Shown in pieces: positions 33,716-42,919 of a DNA stretch of 64,000 nucleotides (positions within the stretch are counted from its first letter, which is position 1; every line of letters begins with the position of its first letter). The position numbers and the translations under genes were made by a program. A model generated the notes under the pieces. The model was not told the origin of the DNA. It was given only the letters and a program-made list of their open reading frames with translations, and did not search any database. The DNA lies in the NCBI GenBank assembly GCA_902802585.1, contig CADCMR010000001.1, positions 166,611 to 230,610 on the forward strand, given 5' to 3'. Source of the stretch: an uncultured bacterium (lineage in GTDB: Bacteria; Verrucomicrobiota; Lentisphaeria; Victivallales; UBA1829).

Positions 33716-35911
33716 TCAGATGATGTTCGGGAGGGAGGAGGTGACGTCGATCTTTTCGAAGTAGTACCAGTCCTGGCTGGGGAGGTAGTTCACACAGTAG
33801 ATGATGCGGCGGCCGTTCTCCACGCGGGTGATCGTGCCGTATTTGATTTCGGTGAACTGCCTGAAAAGGTCGGCGTCGTCGAAGCGGATGGTCAGGGAGT
33901 CCTCCTTGTTCGTCTCCATGGCTCCGGCGAACCGCGCCCCGGTGGAGACCAGGATCTGCGCCTTGTCGTCCAGCAGGGTCTTTTCCAGGACGTTGCTCCC
34001 GACGTTGCCGTTCGTCTTCAGGTCGTGGATGATGGTGTTCAGGTGCAGGTCGAACCCGGCGACGCCGAGGAAGTTGCCGGCGGTGTCCAGCATGGGGACG
34101 TTGCAGGAGAGCAGGTAGCCCGCGGCGGCGGTGTTGCCGGGATAGGGCTTGCTCCAGGCGAATTCGCCGCTGCTGGACTGCGCGGTCTTGTACCAGTGGC
34201 GGCCGCGCGGGTCGTAGGTCGGGGTGTAGACGCCGCTGCCGGGGTACACGACGTACTGGCCGTCGGGGAATCCGAAGAGGAGGAGATGGAGGGGGATGCC
34301 GGTGAGGCGGAGATACTCGTTCTGTTCGGCGGGGGTGGCGTCCGCTAGTTTTTCCGGGAGGCGTTCGGTGAACACGCTCATGATCGGCTCTTTCAGGTGC
34401 GCCAGGATGTGCAGGCGGCGTTTCTCGACGTCGGTGAGATTTTCACCGTGGATGGTCTTGTGGGAGAAATGCGAGAAGTCAATCTTGCGGTGGTACACGG
34501 AGGAATACAGGAGCGAGGCGGGAGGGGTCTTCGCGTCGGTGCGGAGCGCGGAAACGGGCATCATGCAGTCGGGGACCGTCTCCCCGTCGTCCGGGTCGGT
34601 CTCGTAGAGGAAGACGAACTCCGAGGTGATGGCGGAGAGGAACTGCGCGTTGCGGGCGATGTTCGTTTCGATGTAGTCGGCGCACGCGGTGGACTGGACC
34701 TGCGCGGTGCCGAGCTGCTGCGTGTAGTTGTGGATGGAGTTGATCTGGCTGACGCGTCGGTATGCCGTCACGCCGATCGTCAGGAGCAGCGTGAGGATGC
34801 AGGCGACGGCGAACGCCAGGGAGGTGCGCTTGTGGTGCACGGCGAATGCGGAAATGCGTCCGAAGAGGTGGTACGGGTTTGCGGTGGTCTCCTCGCCGCC
34901 CATGTAGCGGCGAATGTCGGCGCCCAGTTCGCGGACGGTCTGGTAGCGTTCGTCGCGGTTGTACGCGGTCGCCTTTGCGATGATCGCCTTCAGGTCAGGA
35001 TCGATCTTGAATCCGTATTTGTGGCGGGTTTCGGCGATGCGACCCTCGCGGATCATGGAGACGACCTCGGCGCTGGTGCGCGCCATGTAGGCTTCGCGGA
35101 GCGTGACGACCTCGAAGAGGATGAGCCCGAGCGCATAGATGTCCGCGCGCTGGTCGGTGTGTTCGCCCTGGATTGCTTCGGGCGAGAGGAAGCGCGGCGT
35201 GCCGGAGATGGTGCTCGGCTTCTCCCATGTGGCGGGATCGTATCCGGGCTCCTTGATCTGGCGGGCGATGCCCCAGTCCATGATGTAGGTTTCGCGGAAT
35301 TCTCCGATGAGGATGTTTTCCGGCTTGAGGTCGCAGTGCATGATGTTGCGGCTGTGGGCGTAGTCGAGTGCGTCGCAGACGCGGAGCATGACCTCGAGGC
35401 GGAACATCAGGGACTTGCGTTCGTCGAACTGTTCAATGCCCGCCTTGCGGTATTCGTGGTCGAGCTGTTCCAGGTAGCTTTTCAGCGTCTTGCCGTCGAC
35501 GAGCTTCATCACGAGGTGCAGCCCGTCCTTGCCGTCCGAGTTCAGTGAGTAGATCGGGATGATCGCGGGATGGCTGAGCTGGGCGGTGACGCGCGCCTCC
35601 TGGATGAACTGGCCGCGCGTGAACTGGTCCTCCGGCTGCGACTTGAGTGTCTTGATCGCCACGGGGCGGCGGAGGTTCAGGTCGAGCCCCTCGCGGATGA
35701 TGCCCTGTCCGCCCTCCGCGAAGACTCTGCCCTGCTGGTATTCCGCGTCAATATCTTCGAGTTTGACGTCCAGCGTGTCGTCGAACCGGACCGTGGAGTG
35801 GTCCACATGCGTGAAGGTGACGGTGGAGTCCTGTTCGCGGCTGAGGTTCTTCAGCCCGACCTTGATCGAGGTCACGGTATGGACTTTGCCCGATGTTGCG
35901 CCCCTGCTCAT
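33716..35911 (-). CDS. Transmembrane Ser/Thr protein kinase with extracytoplasmic Cache-like sensor
   Basis: A 731-residue protein. Residues about 60-338 are a Hanks-type kinase with catalytic residues intact: Gly-rich loop EGGQG (66-70), VAIK lysine K87, Glu E105, HCDLKPEN with D194 and N199, and DWG with D212. A membrane segment lies at about 364-384. The outer 340 residues contain a double-Cache-like pattern (YDPRGRHWYKTA, then GVAGFDL). The N-terminus holds Thr-containing repeats (DSTV, HSTV, DDTL). The start at 35911 overlaps the upstream pseudokinase stop (ATGA) and follows AGGCGG. It probably senses a small molecule outside and phosphorylates targets inside. Confidence 0.92.
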   Translation of the reverse strand: MSRGATSGKVHTVTSIKVGLKNLSREQDSTVTFTHVDHSTVRFDDTLDVKLEDIDAEYQQGRVFAEGGQGIIREGLDLNLRRPVAIKTLKSQPEDQFTRGQFIQEARVTAQLSHPAIIPIYSLNSDGKDGLHLVMKLVDGKTLKSYLEQLDHEYRKAGIEQFDERKSLMFRLEVMLRVCDALDYAHSRNIMHCDLKPENILIGEFRETYIMDWGIARQIKEPGYDPATWEKPSTISGTPRFLSPEAIQGEHTDQRADIYALGLILFEVVTLREAYMARTSAEVVSMIREGRIAETRHKYGFKIDPDLKAIIAKATAYNRDERYQTVRELGADIRRYMGGEETTANPYHLFGRISAFAVHHKRTSLAFAVACILTLLLTIGVTAYRRVSQINSIHNYTQQLGTAQVQSTACADYIETNIARNAQFLSAITSEFVFLYETDPDDGETVPDCMMPVSALRTDAKTPPASLLYSSVYHRKIDFSHFSHKTIHGENLTDVEKRRLHILAHLKEPIMSVFTERLPEKLADATPAEQNEYLRLTGIPLHLLLFGFPDGQYVVYPGSGVYTPTYDPRGRHWYKTAQSSSGEFAWSKPYPGNTAAAGYLLSCNVPMLDTAGNFLGVAGFDLHLNTIIHDLKTNGNVGSNVLEKTLLDDKAQILVSTGARFAGAMETNKEDSLTIRFDDADLFRQFTEIKYGTITRVENGRRIIYCVNYLPSQDWYYFEKIDVTSSLPNII

Positions 35912-38355
35912 TGCAGCCCGCCTTTCTCTTGTGCGTCTATGCCCCGCAGGAAATCCTTCAGCCGGATCTTTTCCACGTACCATTCGTTCATGGCGGGGAC
36001 GTCCGCGAAGCAGTAGACGAACGGTCCGCCCGGCTCCTTGCGGATGATGGAGCCGTAATCTTTCTCCCCGATCCAGTCAAGAAGCCAGGAATCGGGATAG
36101 ATGCCTTTTTCCAGGTTGACCGTCGGCGGCTTGCCGGGACCGTTGCTGATGCGTTCCAGCTTGACGTTCCCGTCCCTCGCGATGAAATACTGTGATGCCA
36201 TGCCGGGCTGGACGCCGTGCGCCTCGTTCAGGATCTGGTCGAAATAGCGCCCGGAAACCAGGATCGCGGCGACGCCGAGCGGCGTGACCGGAGGTCCCAG
36301 GCGGATCGTGACCGGCAGGACAACACGCTCCGCATCCGGGGCGGGATTTTCGAGGCGGGCGGGGAGATGCCAGACCGTCTGGTTGTTGAAGCGGGGGAGT
36401 GTCTGCCTGTACCATTCCGACTCGTGTGCGAGCCCGGATTCGGCCTTCATTGTGAACGGATAGAACAGGGACGCCCCGTCCGTCAACAGAATCTGGATGC
36501 GGTAGATGGGGCTGACGCTTTGTGTGAGGCGGTGAATCTGCCTGTCCGTGCTTTCCTTGGTGACGTATGCGTTCAGCGGCGCCTGGAGCATGTAGCGGAA
36601 AAGCGTGGGCTGGATCATGCCGATGCGGGTGAATTCCGGCTTCTTCAGGTCCTCCGTGCGTCCGACCTCCATCTTCCGGAAACTGACGGAATCGCCATAG
36701 TAGGGAGAAAACTCGGTCTGGATGCCGTCGTTTCCAGCGGCGGCCTCGTCGTTCGGAGACGCCAGGTACTTTATGCCGGCGAAGCGCGTTCCCGCGCGCT
36801 CGGAGAACAGGAATTCGGTCTCGAACTTGATGGATTCGAGCATGTCGTTGATCTTTTCCGCCTGAAGATTGAACTGGTGGGCGGTTTTCCGGCACGCGGA
36901 CTGCGCCTTGCCGAGCACATGGTCGTCTAGGTAGGAGAGCTGCGCCATGCGGACGTCGTTGACGATGTTGTAGGCGAAGAGTGCGCCGAGCAGACAGATC
37001 AGCGTCAGGAAACCGAAGAACATGCGGCGATGATGCGCCCGGATGAGCTTCGCGAAACGTTTCGAAAGGCTGATCTTCCGCACGGAAACCTCCTCCGAAT
37101 GCAGGAAATGCCGGATGTCTTCCGCCATGTCGCTCACGGTTTTGTAGCGGTCCTCCGGATTCGGCGCGATGGCTTTCCTGATGATTGCACGCATATCCGG
37201 GTCGATCGCGCCGCCGAAGCGGTGCTCAATCGTCGGTTCGACGCCGTTGCGGAGGCATTCCAGGATTTCCGGGGGAAGCGCGTCCTGGAACGGCGGATGG
37301 AGTGTGACGAGCTCGTAGAGCAGCATGCCGAGGGCGTAGATGTCGGAGCGCACGGAGGGAGTCCCGCCGGAAACGATCTCTGGCGCGACGAACCGCGGAT
37401 CGGTCATTTCCGGCGGCTTGCGTTTCGTCTGCGCGTCTTCGCCGTGCGGGGAGAGGAAGCACGCATAGCCCCAGCCTTTGATGTACACCTCGTGGTACTG
37501 TCCGATCAGGATATTCTGCGGATGAAGGTTTGCGTGCACGACGTTCCGGCTGTGTGCGTAGACCAGGCCGTCCGTGATGCCGAGGATAAGCTCGAGGCGG
37601 AAATTCAGTGAGGCGACTTCCTCCGCCAAGTGGAATCCGGCGGCGCGGTAGTGCGACGTCGTGCGTTCCAGATATTTGCGGAGGTCCGTGCCGTCGGTCA
37701 GCTTCACGGCGGAATGCAGACCGCCGCGGTAGTCGCGGTTGACGCTGTAGACGGGCAGGACGGACGGATGGTCGAGCTGAGCCGAGATTTCCGCTTCGGC
37801 GATGAAGCTGGCGCGTTCGCTCTCGTCCATGAGCCTTTCGTCGCGCAGGGAGTAGATCGCGACCTCGCGTTCCAGGCCGAGGTCCTCGCCGATGGAGACC
37901 ACATAACGGCCGCCTTCCGCGAGTTTGCGTTCGATCTCGAACCGGTCTTCCAGTTCGGTCAGGTGCGCCTGTGCCTCCTCCTGGTGCCCCACTTCGGCGC
38001 GTTCGCGGTGATGGTCCTGTCCTTCGATTTCAGCGCCGACGTCGCGCTTGCCCGATCCGGTCAGTGTGGACAGGATGGAAGTCGGTTTATGAAAAATGGT
38101 TTGGATGCGCGTGCGCGCCCCGCTCAATACAGTTGTCTGGTCTCCGGACGAGACCCGCGTGACGCCGTTCTCCGCGCTCAGGACGATGGTGCGGTCGGGC
38201 AAATCTTCGCCTATGACCATGGTGCGGTCGACCTGGTCCGCCTCCATGACCATGGTGCGGTCGGGTGTGTCCTGCGCGACGGATTTTCCGGCGGTCTGCG
38301 CGCCGGAATCCTTGCCGTTCAGTTCTGCTGGATCAGGTCCGAGTTCGTCCGTCAC
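35908..38355 (-). CDS. Transmembrane pseudokinase with extracytoplasmic sensor region
   Basis: An 815-residue protein with the same plan as the downstream kinase: Thr-repeat N-terminus, kinase fold (about 137-420), membrane segment (about 444-463), outer domain of about 350 residues. The catalytic residues are lost: the VAIK lysine is Y168, HRD Asp is N276 (HANLHPQN), DFG Asp is G294 (GWG), and the Gly loop is degenerate (GGRYVV). The structural Glu (E187), N281, APE and DIYALG regions remain, so it is a conserved fold rather than a decaying gene. It starts with GTG, with GGGAG nine bases upstream. The N-terminus has DRTMV, DRTMV, DRTIV and DQTTV. Confidence 0.9.
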   Translation of the reverse strand: MTDELGPDPAELNGKDSGAQTAGKSVAQDTPDRTMVMEADQVDRTMVIGEDLPDRTIVLSAENGVTRVSSGDQTTVLSGARTRIQTIFHKPTSILSTLTGSGKRDVGAEIEGQDHHRERAEVGHQEEAQAHLTELEDRFEIERKLAEGGRYVVSIGEDLGLEREVAIYSLRDERLMDESERASFIAEAEISAQLDHPSVLPVYSVNRDYRGGLHSAVKLTDGTDLRKYLERTTSHYRAAGFHLAEEVASLNFRLELILGITDGLVYAHSRNVVHANLHPQNILIGQYHEVYIKGWGYACFLSPHGEDAQTKRKPPEMTDPRFVAPEIVSGGTPSVRSDIYALGMLLYELVTLHPPFQDALPPEILECLRNGVEPTIEHRFGGAIDPDMRAIIRKAIAPNPEDRYKTVSDMAEDIRHFLHSEEVSVRKISLSKRFAKLIRAHHRRMFFGFLTLICLLGALFAYNIVNDVRMAQLSYLDDHVLGKAQSACRKTAHQFNLQAEKINDMLESIKFETEFLFSERAGTRFAGIKYLASPNDEAAAGNDGIQTEFSPYYGDSVSFRKMEVGRTEDLKKPEFTRIGMIQPTLFRYMLQAPLNAYVTKESTDRQIHRLTQSVSPIYRIQILLTDGASLFYPFTMKAESGLAHESEWYRQTLPRFNNQTVWHLPARLENPAPDAERVVLPVTIRLGPPVTPLGVAAILVSGRYFDQILNEAHGVQPGMASQYFIARDGNVKLERISNGPGKPPTVNLEKGIYPDSWLLDWIGEKDYGSIIRKEPGGPFVYCFADVPAMNEWYVEKIRLKDFLRGIDAQEKGGLQ

Positions 38356-38381
38356 GGAATGTGTCTCCCGGTGTGTTCAGT

Positions 38382-39041
38382 TCATTTCGTGAATCCGATT
38401 GCCTGCGCGAGGATGACGGTCATCTTGTCGTCGAGCTTGAAGACCTTGCGGACGCCCTTTTCGTCGTACATGCCGAGTGAGACGGTGCCGAGCCCCTTCG
38501 AGGCGCAGTACAGGTAGACGTCCTGCGAAGCTTCGCCGACGTGGATCGCGGGGTACTTGATGTCGTTCGGGAACTTGGTGGAATCGCTGGCGTAGACGAG
38601 GATCGCGGCGGAGTTCTTCGCCATGTTCTTGTTCATGATGAGGTCCGCGCGGAAGTCGCCCGCGTCGATCCGGACGAGCTTGTTCGCTTTCGCGTCGTAG
38701 TGGTACGCCGCACCCGGCAGCGCCACATAGACTTCGAGGTCCTGCTTGTTCATCGCGGTCGGGATCGTGCGCTTGCCGTCGGGACGGTTCACGCCGTTGG
38801 CGGCATAGAGGATTTCGGAAAGCGTGGCGGCATCGAGTTCGCCGGGCTTGTAGTCGCGGACGGTCTTGCGTTCCGCGAGCGCCTGCATAAGGGACATGCC
38901 GCCGGTCTTGGCGGGCGCGGGGAGGGCGACCGATTCGACTTTCGGATCGATCTTCGCGGATGCGGCGCCGTCCTGCGCGGGGCAGACGAATACGGCGAGG
39001 AATGCGAGCGATGCGGCGGCGAGAATGGTGAGGTGTTTCAT
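38382..39041 (-). CDS. Exported nitroreductase-family (SagB/ThcOx-like) protein
   Basis: A 219-residue protein. A cleavable Sec signal spans about 1-22, which is uncommon for a flavin nitroreductase. The mature part carries the nitroreductase start RKTVRDYKPGELDAATLSEILYAANG pattern (from about residue 58) and a late GLGTVSLG turn. The reaction is unknown; family members are FMN-dependent oxidoreductases. AAAGGAG precedes the ATG. It lies 26 bases upstream of the GTG-initiated pseudokinase and 45 bases after panB, probably in one transcript. Confidence 0.82.
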   Translation of the reverse strand: MKHLTILAAASLAFLAVFVCPAQDGAASAKIDPKVESVALPAPAKTGGMSLMQALAERKTVRDYKPGELDAATLSEILYAANGVNRPDGKRTIPTAMNKQDLEVYVALPGAAYHYDAKANKLVRIDAGDFRADLIMNKNMAKNSAAILVYASDSTKFPNDIKYPAIHVGEASQDVYLYCASKGLGTVSLGMYDEKGVRKVFKLDDKMTVILAQAIGFTK

Positions 39042-39086
39042 GGCGAAGGCTCCTTTCTAGCTGGAGTTATGGTGAAAAAGGTTGGT

Positions 39087-39896
39087 TCAAAAGCTGTTTT
39101 CCTGGGTTGGGAAGGTCTTTCCCTTGACTTCGGCGATGTAGGCGGCGATTGCCTCCTGCGCCATGGTCCCGACGTGGCAGAACCGCCTGGCGTGCTTCGG
39201 CAGGAATCCTTCCGTGTAGCCGAGCAGGTCGCTGACGACCTGCACCTGGCCGTCGCAGTCCGGACCTGCGCCGATCCCGATGGTCGGCACGCCGACGGCG
39301 GCGGTGATCTTCGCGGCGAGCCCGGCGGGGACGCATTCCAGCACCATGGAGAAGACGCCGGCGTCCTCAAGCTCCTTCGCCCGGGCGATCAGCTCGGCGG
39401 CCTCTTCCTCGCCGCGTCCCTGCACCCGGTATCCGCCGGAAGTCTTCACGGACTGCGGCAGGAGTCCGATGTGCCCCTGCACGGGGATCCCCGCCTCGAC
39501 CAGCGCGCGGACGCTTGGCAGGGTGGACGGCGTGCATTCGAGCTTGATGGCGTCGCATCCTGCCTCCTGCATGAATCGCGCCGCCTCGCGGAGCGTATTC
39601 TCCACGCCGAGGTGGCAGGTCATGAACGGCATGTCGCCGACGATGAAGGTGTTCGGGGCGCCGCGCCGCACGCATTGCGCGTGATGGACCATCACGTCCA
39701 TGGTGGCGGGGATGGTGTCGGTGTAGCCGAGTGTGTTCATGGAGAGCGAGTCGCCCACGAGGATGAAGTCGATCCCGGCGGCCTCGGCGAACGCCGCGGT
39801 CGGCGCGTCGTAGGCGGTGATCATTACGATCTTCTCGCCGTCCTGCTTCATCTTCCGGAACGACCGGACTGTTTTCTTCACGATGCTGTCCGCCAT
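39087..39896 (-). CDS. panB: 3-methyl-2-oxobutanoate hydroxymethyltransferase
   Basis: A 269-residue enzyme that makes ketopantoate from alpha-ketoisovalerate and methylene-tetrahydrofolate, the first step to pantothenate. VGDSLSMNTLGY, ECTPS-like and GIGAGPDCDGQ stretches match the family, as does the length. GGAGG precedes ATG 39896. No other pantothenate gene is adjacent. It heads the minus-strand transcript that runs into the nitroreductase and kinase genes. Confidence 0.95.
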   Translation of the reverse strand: MADSIVKKTVRSFRKMKQDGEKIVMITAYDAPTAAFAEAAGIDFILVGDSLSMNTLGYTDTIPATMDVMVHHAQCVRRGAPNTFIVGDMPFMTCHLGVENTLREAARFMQEAGCDAIKLECTPSTLPSVRALVEAGIPVQGHIGLLPQSVKTSGGYRVQGRGEEEAAELIARAKELEDAGVFSMVLECVPAGLAAKITAAVGVPTIGIGAGPDCDGQVQVVSDLLGYTEGFLPKHARRFCHVGTMAQEAIAAYIAEVKGKTFPTQENSF

Positions 39897-40044
39897 GCGG
39901 TACCTCCGTATCTGAACTGAGACTGTGTTTGCGCTTGTTTCCGGGGACGGGCCGTTGCAGCTGGAAACAGAGTCCCGAACCGGTTCTCCGTTCCCTGCGC
40001 CCGCGTACGCCTTGCATTGTCGTAAAAGGCGGTCCGGATTACAC

Positions 40045-40073
40045 AATATAACACGAAAACCAAAAAAGTACAA
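40045..40073 (-). promoter_or_regulatory. Promoter of panB
   Basis: On the minus strand TTGTAC (40073-40068), 17 bases, TATATT (40050-40045). It probably also serves the downstream nitroreductase/kinase genes. Confidence 0.6.
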
Positions 40074-40104
40074 CAAAAAAAACGGCGCGAATGCGGAAAA
40101 AGAT

Positions 40105-40132
40105 TTGAAATTCTTCCTTTTTGGATTAGTTT
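40105..40132 (+). promoter_or_regulatory. Possible promoter of rnr
   Basis: TTGAAA (40105-40110), 16 bases, TAGTTT (40127-40132). The -10 is weak. It diverges from the panB promoter. Confidence 0.35.
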
Positions 40133-40156
40133 ATCAGGTGGAAAGGCATTTCTTTT

Positions 40157-42124
40157 ATGGCTAAATCGAAAAAACAGTCCAGACAGTCCCGCGCTCCGCG
40201 CCGGGTTCTCTACAACGGCGTCTTCTCCGCCGCGACCGCCGGGTTCGGCTTCGTCAAGACCACGGATGATCCGTCCCTCGAATTCTTCATCCCGCGCAAG
40301 TACACCGGGCACGCGCTGGACGGCGACACGGTCGAGGTCGAGCAGATTCCGGACGAACGCGACACGACGTACTCGAAACGCAAAACCGGACCGGTCGGCC
40401 GCATCGTGTCCGTCACCGGCCGCAACCGCGAATTCGTGGTCGGATGCCTGGATTCCCTGCACGAAATACGCCCGCTGGACAAGCATCTGCCGGAGACCAT
40501 CCGTGTGAACTCCGCACCCCGCAACGCCCGGAAAGGCGACTGGGTGCGGGTGCGGCTGCTCGACGACGGCGCGAACCATGCGGAGCAGCTCCGCGGCCAT
40601 GTGGAGCTTTCGCTCGGGGCCGCCGGCGACGTGGCGCACGACCTGGACGCCATCGCCGCCGAATTCGGACTGCCTCCGCCCTATACCGCCGCGGACGAGG
40701 CGGACGCGCTGAAGATTACGCCGGTCGAGCTCGAACGCGAAGACCTTTCCTCCCTGTATACGCTCACGATCGACCCGGCGGACGCGCATGACTTCGACGA
40801 CGCCATCTCCGTCCAGCCGTCGGCGAAGGCGGGCGAGATCACACTCGGCGTCCACATCGCCGACGTCGCCGCCTGGATCCGCCCCGGCTCCAAGTTCGAC
40901 AAAGCCGCCGCATACCGTGCGTTCTCCTCGTATCTCCCCGGCAAGTTCCTGCCGATGCTTCCGAAACCGCTCACCGCGAAGATCAGCCTCCGTGAAAAAG
41001 TCCTTTCCCCCGCCCACAGCGTGATCTTCACCGTGCGCCTCCGCGACGGCAAGATCCTCTCCTCACGCCGCGTCCACTCTCTGGTGAAGGTGAACCGCCG
41101 CATGGACTACGACACCGTCCAGGCGTTCCTGGACGACCCGGCGAAACGCCCGAAGTGCTGGACCAGGCAGGACGCGGAGAACGTGCAGCTCCTGTACAAA
41201 CTTGTCAAAAAGATGCGCGGCTGGCGTGCGAAGCACGAACAGTTCCTGTGGATCGACGTGCCGGAGATACGCGTCCTCTGCGACGAGTCCACGCACGGAA
41301 TCAAGGGGCTCCTGCGCCGCGTCCCCTGCGCCGCGGACGGCATCGTGGAGGAGTGCATGCTCGCCGCGAACTCCGCCGTTGCCAGTGAACTGATCGAACG
41401 CGGCGTCGGCGGCCTCTTCCGCATCCATCCGGAACCCGATCCCGAAAAGCTAGCCGAGTTCGAGGGATTCGTCTCCGAGGCGTTCGGCATGTCCGCCGGC
41501 GACCTCTCCTCCGGACGCGCCGCCTGTATGCACTTCCTCGAAAACGTCCCGGACGACCACCGCAAGCCCGTGATCCTGTCGCGGTTCCTGCGGGCGATGG
41601 CACGCGCAGGCTACAGCGAAAACCCGGAGCTCCACTTCGGCCTCGGCAAGACGCGCTATTCGCACTTCACCAGCCCCATCCGGCGTTATCCCGACCTGGC
41701 GCTCCACCAGCAGCTGCTCGCCCTCGACATGAACAAACGACTCCGCTCCAAGCGCATGCTCGCGGAGATCGCCGTGCTGTGCTCGAAGAAGGAGGAGCGC
41801 AACGACAACGCGTTCTACGCCGCGAACGACCGCCTGAAACTGCATTTCCTGAAAGACAGCGGCGCGCTGGAGAACACCACCATGTACGAGGCGATCATTC
41901 AGAAAGCCACATCGTCCGGGCTGATGTGCGAGATACCCGAGCTCGGCATGATCGGATTCGTTCCCGCCTCGCGCTTCCGCACGCCCGTTTCTCGCCGCAA
42001 TTCGCGCTATTCCTCGCGCCTGGAGAGCGGTCACACCGGATACCGGCCCGGCGACTTCATCTACATCGCGCTGGACAGCATCGACCTCGTGCGCGGTCAC
42101 GCGCAGTTCCGTCCTGTCATTTAA
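40157..42124 (+). CDS. rnr: Ribonuclease R / RNB-family 3'-5' exoribonuclease
   Basis: A 655-residue processive exoribonuclease for mRNA and structured RNA decay. A basic N-terminus and cold-shock-like RNA-binding part come first, followed by the RNB domain with the metal-binding DPADAHDFDDA (206-216) and the later HFTSPIRRYPDL signature. The C-terminus is a truncated S1-like domain ending soon after residue 650. It is shorter than E. coli RNase R (about 813), mainly at the termini. The lipoprotein gene follows after 25 bases. Confidence 0.93.
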   Translation: MAKSKKQSRQSRAPRRVLYNGVFSAATAGFGFVKTTDDPSLEFFIPRKYTGHALDGDTVEVEQIPDERDTTYSKRKTGPVGRIVSVTGRNREFVVGCLDSLHEIRPLDKHLPETIRVNSAPRNARKGDWVRVRLLDDGANHAEQLRGHVELSLGAAGDVAHDLDAIAAEFGLPPPYTAADEADALKITPVELEREDLSSLYTLTIDPADAHDFDDAISVQPSAKAGEITLGVHIADVAAWIRPGSKFDKAAAYRAFSSYLPGKFLPMLPKPLTAKISLREKVLSPAHSVIFTVRLRDGKILSSRRVHSLVKVNRRMDYDTVQAFLDDPAKRPKCWTRQDAENVQLLYKLVKKMRGWRAKHEQFLWIDVPEIRVLCDESTHGIKGLLRRVPCAADGIVEECMLAANSAVASELIERGVGGLFRIHPEPDPEKLAEFEGFVSEAFGMSAGDLSSGRAACMHFLENVPDDHRKPVILSRFLRAMARAGYSENPELHFGLGKTRYSHFTSPIRRYPDLALHQQLLALDMNKRLRSKRMLAEIAVLCSKKEERNDNAFYAANDRLKLHFLKDSGALENTTMYEAIIQKATSSGLMCEIPELGMIGFVPASRFRTPVSRRNSRYSSRLESGHTGYRPGDFIYIALDSIDLVRGHAQFRPVI

Positions 42125-42149
42125 CCGCCATTCAAAAAGGATTCCCGAT

Positions 42150-42809
42150 ATGAGACTTCCACTTCGCTTTCTGCCTGCCGTCGTGCTCGGCTCCTGCGTG
42201 GCGCTGCTCGCATCCTGCAATACGACGACTTTCACGGTGCCGAAGATCGGCTCGCGTTTCGAAGATACGAAAAAGCTCCTGGACTACGACATCTCGCTGA
42301 ACATGTACGTCATCCCGCTCGAAAAGTACGAGACGCTCGAATACGAGCATTTCAGCATCGCCATCCCGAAGGAGGGCAGGGCAAAGTATTACGCGCCGGC
42401 TTCTTCCAATTCCTCCAACTACGCGGAATTCAATGTGCGGAACCTGCCGCCCCAGACCGATTTCTCCGGACGGGCGATTTATGCCCAGGAGCAGGAGGGC
42501 TGGAAGAGCCTGGCGGACATGGAGGCGTTCTTCCGGGAGAAATTCACGCCGGGGAGGGGCGTCGTCAGCCGTTCGGTCCGCATTACGAAACATAACGGCT
42601 ACAACTGCATCGAGTACGACGTCGTGGCGAATACGGCGGAGGCTGGAAAGGTCAGCGCCGTGCACGGTTTCTGCATGTTCGATCCGAACAACCCCGGCTA
42701 CATCTTCGACGTCTTCGCCGGGCGCACGGCATATAAAAAGGATATCGACAACGAATTCCTGATCGAGGCGTCCGGATATTTCCTCGAGGCGGTGAAGTTC
42801 CGCCGTTGA
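42150..42809 (+). CDS. Hypothetical lipoprotein
   Basis: A 219-residue protein with a type II signal peptide: hydrophobic stretch then lipobox LLASC, lipidated Cys at residue 23. The mature part has no recognised fold; it includes a possible surfactant- or invasion-like beta-rich region. An AAAAGGA lies upstream of the ATG. It follows rnr by 25 bases and is probably co-transcribed. It faces the periplasm or the outer membrane. Confidence 0.8.
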   Translation: MRLPLRFLPAVVLGSCVALLASCNTTTFTVPKIGSRFEDTKKLLDYDISLNMYVIPLEKYETLEYEHFSIAIPKEGRAKYYAPASSNSSNYAEFNVRNLPPQTDFSGRAIYAQEQEGWKSLADMEAFFREKFTPGRGVVSRSVRITKHNGYNCIEYDVVANTAEAGKVSAVHGFCMFDPNNPGYIFDVFAGRTAYKKDIDNEFLIEASGYFLEAVKFRR

Positions 42810-42845
42810 GCAGGCGGAAACAAGCTCGCCTTCAGAAAAAAGGAC

Positions 42846-42877
42846 CGGGCGGTGCGGAGTGGATTCCGTGCCGCCCG
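42846..42877. terminator. Convergent hairpin between lipoprotein and pyrF
   Basis: Stem cgggcgg (42846-42852) with ccgcccg (42871-42877), continued after a small internal mismatch by cgga/tccg. The T-tracts are poor on both sides, so it is a probable but weak bidirectional terminator. Confidence 0.45.
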
Positions 42878-42919
42878 AAATGCTTTAAAGTCTGTTCAGC
42901 TTGATGGAATGCCGCGTGT

